Source of the DNA: JAFALX01 sp036378495
Lineage (GTDB): Bacteria; Chloroflexota; Dormibacteria; Aeolococcales; Aeolococcaceae
DNA length: 40,073 nt
Assembly: GCA_036378495.1 (NCBI GenBank)
Contig: DASUWI010000078.1
Location: 1-40,073, forward strand
Reading direction: 5' to 3'
The notes beneath the pieces are model-generated. The model had not been told where the DNA came from. It made no database searches and saw only the letters and a list, made by a program, of their open reading frames with translations. Positions within the stretch are counted from its first letter, which is position 1. Each line of letters begins with the position of its first letter. Positions 32,337 to 40,073 of the stretch are shown here, one piece after another. Made by a program: the position numbers and the translations under genes.

Positions 32337-33196
32337 CCGCGGTTCCAGCTCCTGCCGCGCTCGCGCCGCGCGCGATACCGGACACGCGCGCGCCGCGGCT
32401 CTCGCAACGCCGCGCTGCGGTCGCGGCGTTCAGCGGCTTCGTGATTCGCGATCTCACGGTTCTGAACAACAACCTGCTGCGCTTTCTGCCGAGCGCCATC
32501 GTGCAGCCGACGCTGCTCGTCTTCGTCTTCACCTACCTCTTCCCAGCAATTGGTCAGGGCATCGGCGGGACCACCGGCGTCACCACGTTCTCAACGCTGC
32601 TGCTGCCAGGGATCGTCGCCAACTCGATCATCTTCGTCGGCATCTTCACGGTGGGGATGAACCTCATCCTCGAGCTCGACGCCGACGAGCTGGAGGATCG
32701 CGTGCTGGCGCCGGCGCACGTGTCCACGCCGGCGCTGGCGAAGATCGTGGCCGGGGCGCTGCAGTCGCAGATCGCCGGCCTCATCGTGTTTCCCATCGCC
32801 GCGTTCCTGCCCGCCACCGGGCTGGCGCTGCAGGCGACGTGGCCGGTGCTGCTCACGTTCATGCCGCTCTGCTGCATCACGTCGGCAGCGCTCGGGCTGG
32901 CGCTGGGCGTCGTCTTCAGCCCCCGCTCCGGGCCGTGGCTGTTCAGCGTGGTCGCGCTGCCGCTGAGCTTCTTCGGAGCCGTCTTCTACACGTGGGACTC
33001 GCTGGCCCCGGTGCCGATCCTGAAGATCGCGGTGCTCGCCAACCCGCTGCTGTACATGAGCGAGGGCCTGCGCGCCGCCGCGGTCACGGGCGTGCCACAT
33101 CTTCCCCTGGCGGTTGTGTACCCGGTCCTTGCCGGGTTCGCGATCGTGTTCTCGACGATCGGCGTCATCGGATTCCGCCGCCGGGTGCTCAAGTAA
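32333..33196 (+). CDS. ABC-2 type permease (DrrB-like)
   Basis: The 287-residue membrane subunit pairs with the preceding ATPase. It has about six helices, for example FLPSAIVQPTLLVFVFTYLF, LLLPGIVANSIIFVGIFTVG, GLIVFPIAAFLPATGLAL and VLLTFMPLCCITSAALGLALG. The family motif region GAVFYTWDSLAPVPILKIAVLANPL with YMSEGLRAAAVTG is near the end. The N terminus is an Ala/Pro/Arg-rich cytoplasmic tail. GTG at 32333 overlaps the ATPase stop. A decayed copy of its 3' third is found at 37540-37765, showing that this segment was duplicated. Confidence 0.92.
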   Translation: MTAVPAPAALAPRAIPDTRAPRLSQRRAAVAAFSGFVIRDLTVLNNNLLRFLPSAIVQPTLLVFVFTYLFPAIGQGIGGTTGVTTFSTLLLPGIVANSIIFVGIFTVGMNLILELDADELEDRVLAPAHVSTPALAKIVAGALQSQIAGLIVFPIAAFLPATGLALQATWPVLLTFMPLCCITSAALGLALGVVFSPRSGPWLFSVVALPLSFFGAVFYTWDSLAPVPILKIAVLANPLLYMSEGLRAAAVTGVPHLPLAVVYPVLAGFAIVFSTIGVIGFRRRVLK

Positions 33197-33414
33197 CACG
33201 CAGCCCGGGGGGCCGGCATAGTCGTCGTCCGACACGGCTGGGATGCGCTGGGGAACCGCGGTGCTGTCCAGGAATCATTGAGCAGCCTGCCTGTGTCATG
33301 TCCGCAAACACGAGCGGGACGCGGACACTCAGCTCCGTCACGCGATTGGTGCCTCGTCAGCGGTGTTCGTAAACCCGGCCGTCAGTTCCACGGCCCGCGA
33401 GCGGCGGGGGTGGC

Positions 33415-33445
33415 CCCCTCCGACCGGCCAGGCCGGCCGGAGGGG
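33415..33445 (-). terminator. Hairpin terminator of the first giant surface protein gene
   Basis: Symmetric hairpin: CCCCTCCG / CGGAGGGG outside and CCGGCC / GGCCGG inside, 40 bp past the stop of the leftward gene. The same CCCTCCG...CGGAGGG hairpin follows the paralogue at 38458-38486. It could also stop the permease transcript from the other side. Confidence 0.65.
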
Positions 33446-33484
33446 ACCGTTCAGGATGGATGGTGGGTGGTTACAGGTCGAGAG

Positions 33485-36400
33485 CTACAGTCCGGCGCAC
33501 TGCCCAGTCGCCGAGCCGTGGTTGCCAGACCCCGTGGGTGCGACTGCATTCCCGGTGCAGGTGAGACTGCTCGCGTTGTTGTTCCGGATGTCGAAGGCGG
33601 CCGTCGACGGGTTGTTCATCACGATGATGCTTCCGCCCACGTTGTTGCCGTGAACGAGAATCTGCTCGCTGTTGCCCGAGAGGATCAGGTTGCCGGTGAT
33701 CGTGTTCCGCGCGCAGGGGATCGGGCCCGTGGGATCACCGATGATGCTTGGGAACGTTGTGTCGGTGGCACCCGAGTCGGTGAGGGTGGCGCCGATGGTG
33801 CTGCCGCAGATCATCGCCACGCCGTATTGGGAGGGGTTGGAGGTCACGTTTGCGTCCACCTTGGAGTTGAACATGGTGACGAAGGAACTCCCGTTCCCCG
33901 TGACGCTCCCCGTGACGTGCGAGCCGACGATGTGCGCCTGACCGCCGGTGTCGACGGTGACGGAACCGTTGACGGTCGAGAAGCTGAGGTCGGCGAACGC
34001 TCCGGCACTAACGTGGAGGTTGCCGTTGATGGTGACCTGGCTGAGGATGCAGCCGAAGCCGTTGTCATTGACGGTCACGTCGCCATTGATCACCGTGCCC
34101 TGGGCGGGGTTGATGACGTCCGCGCACTGGTCACCAGCGATGGACGGCGGCTTGTGCTGCCGTCGGATGTTCGAGCCGGGGGTGGCAAGCGACGGCGTCT
34201 TCGTCTTGTTGACATGCGTGGCCGCCGACAGGTGCCCGACGACAAGAGACCCCGTGGTGCCGCTCGGTGGCGGGATCACGTGACCGATGGCAGGGTTGCC
34301 GCTTGCATCAAAATCGGTGAACCAGATGTTGCCGTCCGGCCCCTTTGTGAGCGTTTGCACGAACCCGGCGGTGCCGGTGCTGTAGAAAAGGACACCGGCG
34401 GTCGTGGCACGACCGATGAGCACCGGGCCCGCACCGAACATGCTGAAGTACACAGCGTCGGGTCCAGCCTCGAGATCGCCGATCCCGACCCCCATCGCGA
34501 ACTGGCTGACGACGCTCGGCTGACCACCGGCGACGTTGAGCGCAACGAGATTGCCACCACAGAAGTCGCTGACCCAGAGCAGATGGTCCGGTCCAGTGAC
34601 GATGTTCCCCGCACCGCACAAGTGGCCAGGAAGGCTGAAGGTGGTGTTGACGCCGCTCGGCGTCATCCGGCCGATGAGGGGGCCCGTGGAGTTTGACTCC
34701 CCCGTATACCAGAGGTTCCCGTCCGCGCCGGCTGTCAGATCGAGGACGAGAGCACCCCCGGTCGGGAAGAAAGCCATCGTCCCTGACTTGATGTCAATGC
34801 GTCCGATCCCAAAGTTTTCATTGAAAGTGGCCGTGGCGAACCAGATGTTGCCGTCGGGTCCCACCGTAAGGTGCGCGCCGCTGCAGTTGACGCTGCCACA
34901 GGGCATGGGGAAGAGGGTCACCTCCCCCTGGGGGGTGATGCGGCCGACCGATTGACCGCCCGGATCACCGCTGAAGCCAGTCTCCGAGAACCACACGTTG
35001 CCGTCCGGCCCCTGAATCATGTCCACGACGAAGCTCTGATCGGCCGTGAACGCTGGCTGGTACACGCCCGTCGTCGACACGCGTCCGATCTGACTCTGGT
35101 ACTCACCGAAGTTGGGGAAGAGACGGGCGTACCAGAGGTTGCCATCCGCTCCGCGGGTGATGCCATCCGTGAAGTTCACCTGCCGGCCGGGGACGATCGG
35201 CGTGTTCTGCTGATTGATGAACTGGGTTGCGACGCCGATCACGACGGTCGTCTGGATCGTCGTTGTGTTGTTGGCCGAGTTCTGGTCGAGCTGGTTCCCT
35301 GACACCGTCGGTGTGTCGGTGATCCCTCCGACGTTGGCGGACGGCACCAGGGCGAGGGTGACGTTGGCCGACCCTCCGACGCCCAGCGTACCGAGACCGC
35401 ACGTCACCGTCTGACCGGAGAGCGTGCACGACCCCTGGCTCGCCGACGCGGACTTGAAGGTCACGCCAGTCGGGATGGGATTGCTGAGCTGCACCCCTGT
35501 CGCGGTCGCCGGACCCGCATTGTGGACGGACAGAGCAAACGTCGCGACCTGCCCCGCAAAGACCGGATTCGGAGAGGCGGTCCCCGTCACCGAGAGGTCG
35601 GCGGCGTTGACGTCGGTTGTCGTGGTGGCCGTGTTGTCGGCAGGTGCTGGATCTGTTTGGTCCGCGGCTACCGTCGCCGTGTTCGTCAGCACGCCCGGCG
35701 AGCCGGATGCGACAACGTTCAGGGTTACCGATGCGACGGCGCTTGGGGCGATCTGGCCGAGAGCACAGGTGATCGTGGCACCCGACACATTGCACGTGCC
35801 CTGGGAGCTCGAGGCGCCTGTGGACGTGAAGGCAAGGCCGGCCGGCAGCGTGTCCGACAACGTCACCCCGGTCGCGGTTCCGGCGCCCCCGGGGTTGCCC
35901 ACGGTCAGCGTGATGTTGAACGGCTGTCCGGAGAGCACGGCGGCTGGGGCGCCGTTCGCCAGCTCGAGAAGGTTGGGCCCCAGCGATACCTTGCGAATGA
36001 CGTTGTTGAAGACGTCGGCGATGAACATGTTCGCGTTCGGGTCGATCGAGAGCTGGCCCGGACCGCTGAGCTCCGCGGCAGTCGCCGGGCCGCCATCACC
36101 GCTGTAGCCCTGATTCCCGTTTCCCGCAATGGTGCTGATGATGCCGGCCGCGTTGATCTTGCGCACGCGGTTGCCGCTTGTGTCGCTCACAAACAGGTCC
36201 CCGGCGCTGAATGCCAGCCCCTGCGGAAAGTTCAGTTGCGCACTGCTGGCTTGCCCGCCGTCGCCGGCCGAGCCGGCCACGCCCGTCCCTGCAAAGGTCG
36301 AGATCGTCCCGCCCGCGTTGACCTTGCGGACCACGTTGTTGCTCTCGTCGGCGATGAAGACGTCGCCGCCAGGATCGACAGCGAGGGCAGCCGGTCCGGC

Positions 36401-37150
36401 GAGCTTGGCCGATGTTGCGAGGCCACCATCACCGGAATAGCCGAAGTTTCCATCCCCGGCAATCGTCGTGATGGTCCCCGACGTGTCGACCTTGCGAACG
36501 ACGTTGTGGTCGGTGTCGCCGACGAGGAATCCGCCCCCGGGCAGGGCGGCGATGCCGAAGGGGTCGAGGTCCGCCGAGGTGGCGGGGCCGTTGTCTCCGG
36601 TATTCCCAGCGGTGCCCGTGCCTGCGACGGTGGTGATGATGCCCGTTGTGGGATTGACCGCACGAACGCGATGGTTGTTGGTGTCACAGATCAACAGGTT
36701 TCCAGCTGCATCGATCGCGAGTCCGTTGGGAAAGTTGATCTGTGCGCTCGTCGCCTGGCCGCCGTCACCCGAGTACCCCGCTGACCCTCCGATGCCGGCA
36801 AACGCTGTGATGGTCCCCGAGCTGTCGACCTTTCGCACTTCGGCATTTAAAGAGTCCGCGATGTAGACGTTGCCCTTTCCGTCCGCGACGACCGCCTGAG
36901 GAAAGAAGAAGGACGCCGCCGTGGCAGGTCCGCCATCGCCGCCGAAATTGAATCCGGTCGCATTATTTCCTGCGAACGTCGTGATGTCCCCGACCGCGGC
37001 GCTCGCCGTGATCGGTCGGGTGATCGCACCAAACCCAGAGAGGAGCCCGACAAGCGCAGCCAGTGCGAACGCGCGACGCGTTCTGTGCCGTCGAGGTCCG
37101 GCTGACGCGGGTTGAGTCAGTCGCCGTGCGCGCCCAAGCTTTCTTCTCAT
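33485..37150 (-). CDS. Giant secreted multidomain protein: NHL propeller, two DUF11 domains, Vgb-like propeller, six-Cys C-terminal domain
   Basis: The 1221-residue secreted protein has a signal sequence at about 26-52 (RAFALAALVGLLSGFGAI). Residues about 55-390 form an NHL-repeat propeller: six repeats with GDGGPAT, GNVYIADSLNAEVRKV and GTITAFAG-type strands. Residues about 393-640 hold two DUF11 domains (ATGVTLSDTLPAGLAF; ATGVQLSNPIPTGVTF), a cell-surface spacer type. About 640-960 is a second propeller like virginiamycin B lyase (DGNLWYARLFPN, GPDGNVWFSETGF, GPDGNIWFTDFDASGNPAIG). The last 220 residues are a beta-solenoid-like domain (INGDVTVNDNGFGC, INGNLHVSAGAF) with six Cys. No sortase motif or C-terminal helix is seen. 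An adhesive or surface role is inferred. It starts at ATG 37150 with GGAGG 11 nt upstream. Confidence 0.87.
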   Translation of the reverse strand: MRRKLGRARRLTQPASAGPRRHRTRRAFALAALVGLLSGFGAITRPITASAAVGDITTFAGNNATGFNFGGDGGPATAASFFFPQAVVADGKGNVYIADSLNAEVRKVDSSGTITAFAGIGGSAGYSGDGGQATSAQINFPNGLAIDAAGNLLICDTNNHRVRAVNPTTGIITTVAGTGTAGNTGDNGPATSADLDPFGIAALPGGGFLVGDTDHNVVRKVDTSGTITTIAGDGNFGYSGDGGLATSAKLAGPAALAVDPGGDVFIADESNNVVRKVNAGGTISTFAGTGVAGSAGDGGQASSAQLNFPQGLAFSAGDLFVSDTSGNRVRKINAAGIISTIAGNGNQGYSGDGGPATAAELSGPGQLSIDPNANMFIADVFNNVIRKVSLGPNLLELANGAPAAVLSGQPFNITLTVGNPGGAGTATGVTLSDTLPAGLAFTSTGASSSQGTCNVSGATITCALGQIAPSAVASVTLNVVASGSPGVLTNTATVAADQTDPAPADNTATTTTDVNAADLSVTGTASPNPVFAGQVATFALSVHNAGPATATGVQLSNPIPTGVTFKSASASQGSCTLSGQTVTCGLGTLGVGGSANVTLALVPSANVGGITDTPTVSGNQLDQNSANNTTTIQTTVVIGVATQFINQQNTPIVPGRQVNFTDGITRGADGNLWYARLFPNFGEYQSQIGRVSTTGVYQPAFTADQSFVVDMIQGPDGNVWFSETGFSGDPGGQSVGRITPQGEVTLFPMPCGSVNCSGAHLTVGPDGNIWFATATFNENFGIGRIDIKSGTMAFFPTGGALVLDLTAGADGNLWYTGESNSTGPLIGRMTPSGVNTTFSLPGHLCGAGNIVTGPDHLLWVSDFCGGNLVALNVAGGQPSVVSQFAMGVGIGDLEAGPDAVYFSMFGAGPVLIGRATTAGVLFYSTGTAGFVQTLTKGPDGNIWFTDFDASGNPAIGHVIPPPSGTTGSLVVGHLSAATHVNKTKTPSLATPGSNIRRQHKPPSIAGDQCADVINPAQGTVINGDVTVNDNGFGCILSQVTINGNLHVSAGAFADLSFSTVNGSVTVDTGGQAHIVGSHVTGSVTGNGSSFVTMFNSKVDANVTSNPSQYGVAMICGSTIGATLTDSGATDTTFPSIIGDPTGPIPCARNTITGNLILSGNSEQILVHGNNVGGSIIVMNNPSTAAFDIRNNNASSLTCTGNAVAPTGSGNHGSATGQCAGL

Positions 37151-37797
37151 CTCTCAGAAAGCCTCCGCAGCCCAAAAGATCCGCGCTCAGCGCCGACAAC
37201 ATGACAGCGCCGAGATGGCAACAGCCGCGAACAACTACACGCGCGTAGAGCACCACCCATCATCGAACTCCTTCAACCCGCGGCCCGAAGCCTTCCCGTG
37301 TGCCGGCCGAAGATCCGGCCGGGTGACCGCGTGATCAGCATATCGGGCGGCGCAGTTGAGAACATCGGAGAGAGTTACCTAGATGCGGGGCGCAACTACC
37401 AGCCGTGACGGTTGGCCGCCGCGAGCGGTCCGCCTCGGCGTATCAGCCCGCGGTTACCCAGGTCTGCTCGCGCTCGCGCTCCAGCCGGCGCAGATGCCGG
37501 CGGTCTCTGCAGGGCACCTTCCGGTATATGTGGGTCAGGTGCGTCGCCGCAGTCTTCACTGAGGTCTTCTACAGGCCGGCTCGCCTGGATCCAATGCCGG
37601 TGCTGTCCGCCGTGTTCGCCGGCGCGCAGTGTCTACATCAACGAGTGCCTGCGAGCTGCGACGGTGAACGGACGCGCCGCGCAATCTCGTGGCCGTCGTA
37701 TGAGGCGTCCTCGCTGGATTCGCGATCGCGTTTTCGCCCCATCGGCGTCATCGGGACGTAGATCAAACCTGGAGCGGATCGAGGCCGCTACTACAGT
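37151..37797. other. Intergenic region with pseudogene remnant
   Basis: 647 bp upstream of the giant surface protein. The first 390 bp (37151-37539) contain no gene I can support; a promoter for the leftward gene must lie here, but none matches well. From 37540 on there is a degraded permease fragment, and 37788-37797 is the first copy of a 10-bp direct repeat that bounds the second vapBC pair. Confidence 0.6.
37540..37765 (+). pseudogene. Decayed 3' fragment of an ABC-2 permease gene
   Basis: This stretch aligns with the end of the intact permease gene (32333-33196). Shared words are GTCTTCTACA (37564 versus 32981), a 20-mer with 17 matches starting TACAT (37634 versus 33053), TTCGCGATCG (37719 versus 33137) and ATCGGCGTCATCGG (37741 versus 33158). 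Distances from the first word are 70, 155 and 177 bp here and 72, 156 and 177 bp in the intact gene, so the two are collinear with small indels. The reading frame is broken. The left boundary is approximate. It implies that the permease end was duplicated together with the neighbouring surface-protein gene. Confidence 0.75.
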
Positions 37798-38211
37798 TCA
37801 GACGGCAACGATGCGGACGTTGCGGTTGCCGGCGGCGAGGACCTGGAGGTCGGCAGGGTCGTGCGTCACGACCATGCCGCCACCGAGGCGGATGGCGGTG
37901 GCGACGACAAGCGCATCGATGGCCGTCTCGCTGCCTCGGCCGGAACTGGCAAGCTGATGCCCGGCGATCCGCGCGATGCGGCACCCAGTGGTGATCACGC
38001 GAAGGTGCCGCCGACCAAGCTCGTGGTCGATCGCCTCGTCAGTCCCGGCACCGCGGTACAGCTCTACCAGAATCGCTGACGGGACACGTACCAGATGGCC
38101 GCGTCGTGCGGCTGAGCGCAAGGCAGCGCGGATTCTCAGGTGGCGTTCCGGCGACGACCGGGGACGCGCCAGCGTGGAAAGTGCTTCGCTGTCGAGGATC
38201 AAGACGGCCAC
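37798..38211 (-). CDS. vapC: PIN-domain ribonuclease toxin (VapC), second locus
   Basis: The 137-residue predicted ribonuclease has the four PIN-domain acidic positions: Asp in VLILDSEALSTLA, Glu in SAILVELYRG, Asp in ETAIDALVVATAI and Asp in VVTHDPADLQVLA. It starts with GTG at 38211, overlapping the antitoxin gene by 13 bp. It belongs to a different subgroup from the toxin at 25388-25813 (shorter, LDSEAL start). The stop codon touches the CTACTACAGT direct repeat. Confidence 0.87.
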   Translation of the reverse strand: MAVLILDSEALSTLARPRSSPERHLRIRAALRSAARRGHLVRVPSAILVELYRGAGTDEAIDHELGRRHLRVITTGCRIARIAGHQLASSGRGSETAIDALVVATAIRLGGGMVVTHDPADLQVLAAGNRNVRIVAV

Positions 38212-38417
38212 AGGCCGTCGTACTCATCGATGAGTTCGGTTGGCACGCTGCCGAACTGGCGGTCGAGGTCGTCGAGGTAGTCGAGGAGGCTCTGGCGCTC
38301 GAGCTCATGCTCCACCGCGCGACTCACGAAGCCGCTGAGGCCGCGGCCGCCCACGCACTCCTCAACCCGCTCGGCGAGATCCGAACTGATGCTGACCGAC
38401 CACTTCCGAACTGCCAT
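38199..38417 (-). CDS. vapB: Antitoxin for the second VapC
   Basis: The 72-residue protein starts MAVRKWSVSISSDLAERVEECVGGRGLSGFVSRAVEHEL, a ribbon-helix-helix DNA-binding region, followed by an acidic C terminus (YLDDLDRQFGSVPTELIDEYDGLWP) suited to neutralise the toxin. The ATG at 38417 follows a 16-bp palindrome by 9 bp. It overlaps the toxin start by 13 bp, the standard compact arrangement. The symbol is a functional label. Confidence 0.83.
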   Translation of the reverse strand: MAVRKWSVSISSDLAERVEECVGGRGLSGFVSRAVEHELERQSLLDYLDDLDRQFGSVPTELIDEYDGLWPS

Positions 38418-38426
38418 CCGATCCCA

Positions 38427-38442
38427 TCCTACTACAGTAGGA
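38427..38442. promoter_or_regulatory. Palindromic operator of the second vapBC pair
   Basis: TCCTACT-AC-AGTAGGA: perfect 7-bp arms with a 2-nt centre, just upstream of the antitoxin ATG, where ribbon-helix-helix autorepressors bind. It contains the right copy of the CTACTACAGT direct repeat. Confidence 0.6.
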
Positions 38443-38457
38443 AAGGTGTGGCAGGGC

Positions 38458-38486
38458 CCCTCCGCCGGCAGCGGCCGCGCGGAGGG
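38458..38486 (-). terminator. Hairpin terminator of the second giant surface protein gene
   Basis: CCCTCCGC and GCGGAGGG form an 8-bp stem 38 bp past the stop of the leftward gene. The hairpin and the sequence between it and the stop (GTTCAGGATGG, AGCTACAG) match those of the paralogue at 33415-33485. Confidence 0.65.
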
Positions 38487-38523
38487 ACCCGGTTCAGGAT
38501 GGGTGGTTATGAAGGTCGAAGAG

Positions 38524-40073
38524 CTACAGCCCCGAGCACTGTCCGCTCGCCGTGCCGTGGTTGCCGCCTCCCGTCGGCGCCACCTTGTTGCCCGAGCAGC
38601 TCAGGCTCGACGCGTTGTTGTTGCGGATGTCGAACGCCGCCGTCGACGGGTTATTGGTGACGACGATGCCGCCGCCTACGTTGTTGCCGTGGACGAGGAT
38701 CTGCTCGCTGTTGCCGGACAGCGTCATGCTGCCGCCGATCTTGTTGCCCGCGCAGGGGATCGGCCCGGTCGGATCACCGATGACGCTCGGGAAGGTGGTG
38801 TCGGACGCGGACGAGTCGGTGAAACTGCCCGCGACCGTGGTGCCACAGATCATCGCCACCCCGTACTGGGACGGGTTGGATGTCAGGTTGACGTCCACCT
38901 TCGAGCCGAACACGGTGACGAAGGAGCCGCCCGTCCCCGTGACGCTCCCGGTGACGTGCGAGCCGACGATGTGCACCTGACCGCCGGTGTCAACGATGAC
39001 GGACCCGTTGACGGTCGAGAAGCTGAGGTCGGCGAACGCCCCGGCGGTGACGTGCAGGTTGCCGTTGATGGTGACCTGGCTGAGGATGCAGCCGAAGCCG
39101 TTGTCGTCGACGGTGACGTCACCGTTGATGACCGTGCCCTGCGCTGGATTGATGACGTCCGCGCAGTGGTCGCCGGCGATTGACGGCGGCTTGTGCGGGC
39201 GTCGGATGTTCGTACCCGTGGCAAGCGTCGGCAACTTCGCCTTGTTTGTGAGTACCGCCTTCGAAGGTTGCCCGAGGACGGGGCCGCTCGCAGTGCCGCT
39301 GGGCGGCGGTGTGATGTGGCCGATCGCAGGGTTCGCATTGCTGTCGAAATCGCTGAACCAGATGTTTCCGTCGGGCCCGGCGGCGATGTCCTGGACAGCC
39401 CCGAAGCTACCCGTGCTGTAGTAGAGGACGCCTCCCGTCGTGGCTCGCCCGATGGTCACGGGATTGAACCCGCCGTTATAGAAGACGGTGAAGTACACGG
39501 CGTCGGGTCCACGAACGGCAAAGCCTGGCGCGCCCACGGTACTGAATTGCGCGACGAGAGTGGGTTGACCGTTGCTGATGGCGAATGCCGCGATTTGGTC
39601 GCACTGGTTGTCCAGCACCCAGAGGAGATGGTCTGGCCCCGTCACAGGCGCGGCCGTATTGCACAGGGTCGGCGTCAGGAAAGTCGTGAATTGGCCGGTC
39701 GTGGTGAGCCGGCCGAGACCGCCGTCCGCGTTGACCCACAGAGCGCCGTCCGGTCCGGACGTGATATCGGTCCCCCCAGCTGGGAAGGCGGTGATCGCGC
39801 CCTTGGGAGTGATACGCAGCGCGCCGCGACCTACCACGTTGGCCCAGACGTTGCCGTCCGGACCGAGCGTCAGGGAGCGGTTGGTGTTGTTCGTCGTTCC
39901 CCCGGTCGGGAAGAGGGTGACCTGACCCTGAGGGGTGATGCGACCGATGGAGTTCCCGCCGGGATCACCGCTGAAGCCGGTCTCGTCGAACCACACGTTG
40001 CCGTCGGACCCCTGCACCATGCCCTGAACGAAGCTCTGGTCCGGCGTGTAAGCGGGCTGGTACACGCCCTTCG
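38524..40073 (-). CDS. Giant secreted surface protein paralogue, C-terminal part (cut by window edge)
   Basis: The frame stays open to the window edge, giving about 516 C-terminal residues. The sequence enters in the Vgb-like propeller (GVYQPAYTPDQSF, VWFDETGFSGDPGGNSIGRITPQG, DGNIWFSDFDSNANPAIGH) and ends with the same six-cysteine domain as the first copy. Cys contexts are conserved one for one (DHCADV, FGCILS, MICGTT, IPCAGN, LSCSGN, GQCSGL). Over the last 220 residues roughly four in five positions look identical by eye. The N-terminal propeller and signal sequence, if present, lie outside the window. It and the gene at 33485-37150 are products of a duplication that includes the terminator. 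Confidence 0.87.
   Translation of the reverse strand, partial: KGVYQPAYTPDQSFVQGMVQGSDGNVWFDETGFSGDPGGNSIGRITPQGQVTLFPTGGTTNNTNRSLTLGPDGNVWANVVGRGALRITPKGAITAFPAGGTDITSGPDGALWVNADGGLGRLTTTGQFTTFLTPTLCNTAAPVTGPDHLLWVLDNQCDQIAAFAISNGQPTLVAQFSTVGAPGFAVRGPDAVYFTVFYNGGFNPVTIGRATTGGVLYYSTGSFGAVQDIAAGPDGNIWFSDFDSNANPAIGHITPPPSGTASGPVLGQPSKAVLTNKAKLPTLATGTNIRRPHKPPSIAGDHCADVINPAQGTVINGDVTVDDNGFGCILSQVTINGNLHVTAGAFADLSFSTVNGSVIVDTGGQVHIVGSHVTGSVTGTGGSFVTVFGSKVDVNLTSNPSQYGVAMICGTTVAGSFTDSSASDTTFPSVIGDPTGPIPCAGNKIGGSMTLSGNSEQILVHGNNVGGGIVVTNNPSTAAFDIRNNNASSLSCSGNKVAPTGGGNHGTASGQCSGL

Larger units (their letters stand above)
37788..38438. repeat. 10-bp direct repeats CTACTACAGT bounding a vapBC module
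   Basis: CTACTACAGT is found at 37788-37797, touching the toxin stop codon, and at 38429-38438, inside the antitoxin operator 11 bp upstream of its ATG. Only the toxin-antitoxin genes lie between. This resembles the footprint of an insertion, though no transposase is present. Confidence 0.55.

Noticed and set aside
1..40073. CRISPR array, tRNA or rRNA genes, insertion sequences or transposases
   Set aside because: Looked for and not seen; the repeated Asn-rich rungs of the beta-helix genes are protein repeats, not a CRISPR array.

Overview
The window is high-GC DNA from a free-living, probably soil or sediment, bacterium. Frequent GTG and TTG starts, several genes without a Shine-Dalgarno (SD) sequence, a class II (B12-dependent) ribonucleotide reductase, MmpL and PrgI/VirB4 proteins, and very tight gene packing suggest Actinobacteriota (for example Thermoleophilia) or a related high-GC lineage such as Dormibacterota/Chloroflexota. 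No rRNA or tRNA is present, so the phylum is inference only.

Layout. 1-735: start of a leftward aldehyde dehydrogenase. 883-4148: a translationally coupled pair, a PrgI-like membrane domain fused to a ParA/MinD ATPase followed by a VirB4-type ATPase, that looks like the energising core of a reduced secretion or conjugation machine. 4311-8204: nrdJ with a complete 369-residue intein carrying a LAGLIDADG homing endonuclease. 8212-18577: mostly housekeeping and envelope genes (COG4280-type membrane protein and small partner, aldo/keto reductase, patatin lipase, histidine phosphatase, citrate synthase, MmpL transporter, MscS channel, ribosomal protein L25, B12-binding protein, a winged-helix-like protein and a PRC-barrel protein). 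The last two are divergent and share a palindrome covering both promoters.

18591-24360 is a sulfur assimilation locus. A LysR regulator faces a TauE/SafE sulfite/sulfonate exporter family gene across a textbook T-N11-A box. Convergent to these is an overlapping operon sir-cysH-cysG (sulfite reductase, APS reductase, siroheme synthase), which makes the cofactor of its own first enzyme. It is preceded by a roughly 300-nt structured leader with a possible switch.

24917-27732 holds a PPOX-family flavoprotein, a vapBC toxin-antitoxin pair whose toxin seems to start at ACG, and an acyl-CoA ligase-type enzyme. 27767-40073 is a cell-surface/accessory region: two tandem secreted parallel beta-helix proteins, a DrrAB-like ABC transporter behind twin TAAGTG-N7-CACTTA palindromes, and two very large secreted paralogues (beta-propellers plus a six-cysteine C-terminal domain) with matching terminators. 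Between these paralogues lie a decayed copy of the ABC permease 3' end and a second vapBC pair bounded by 10-bp direct repeats. I read this as a block duplication of permease end plus surface protein, followed by decay and toxin-antitoxin insertion.
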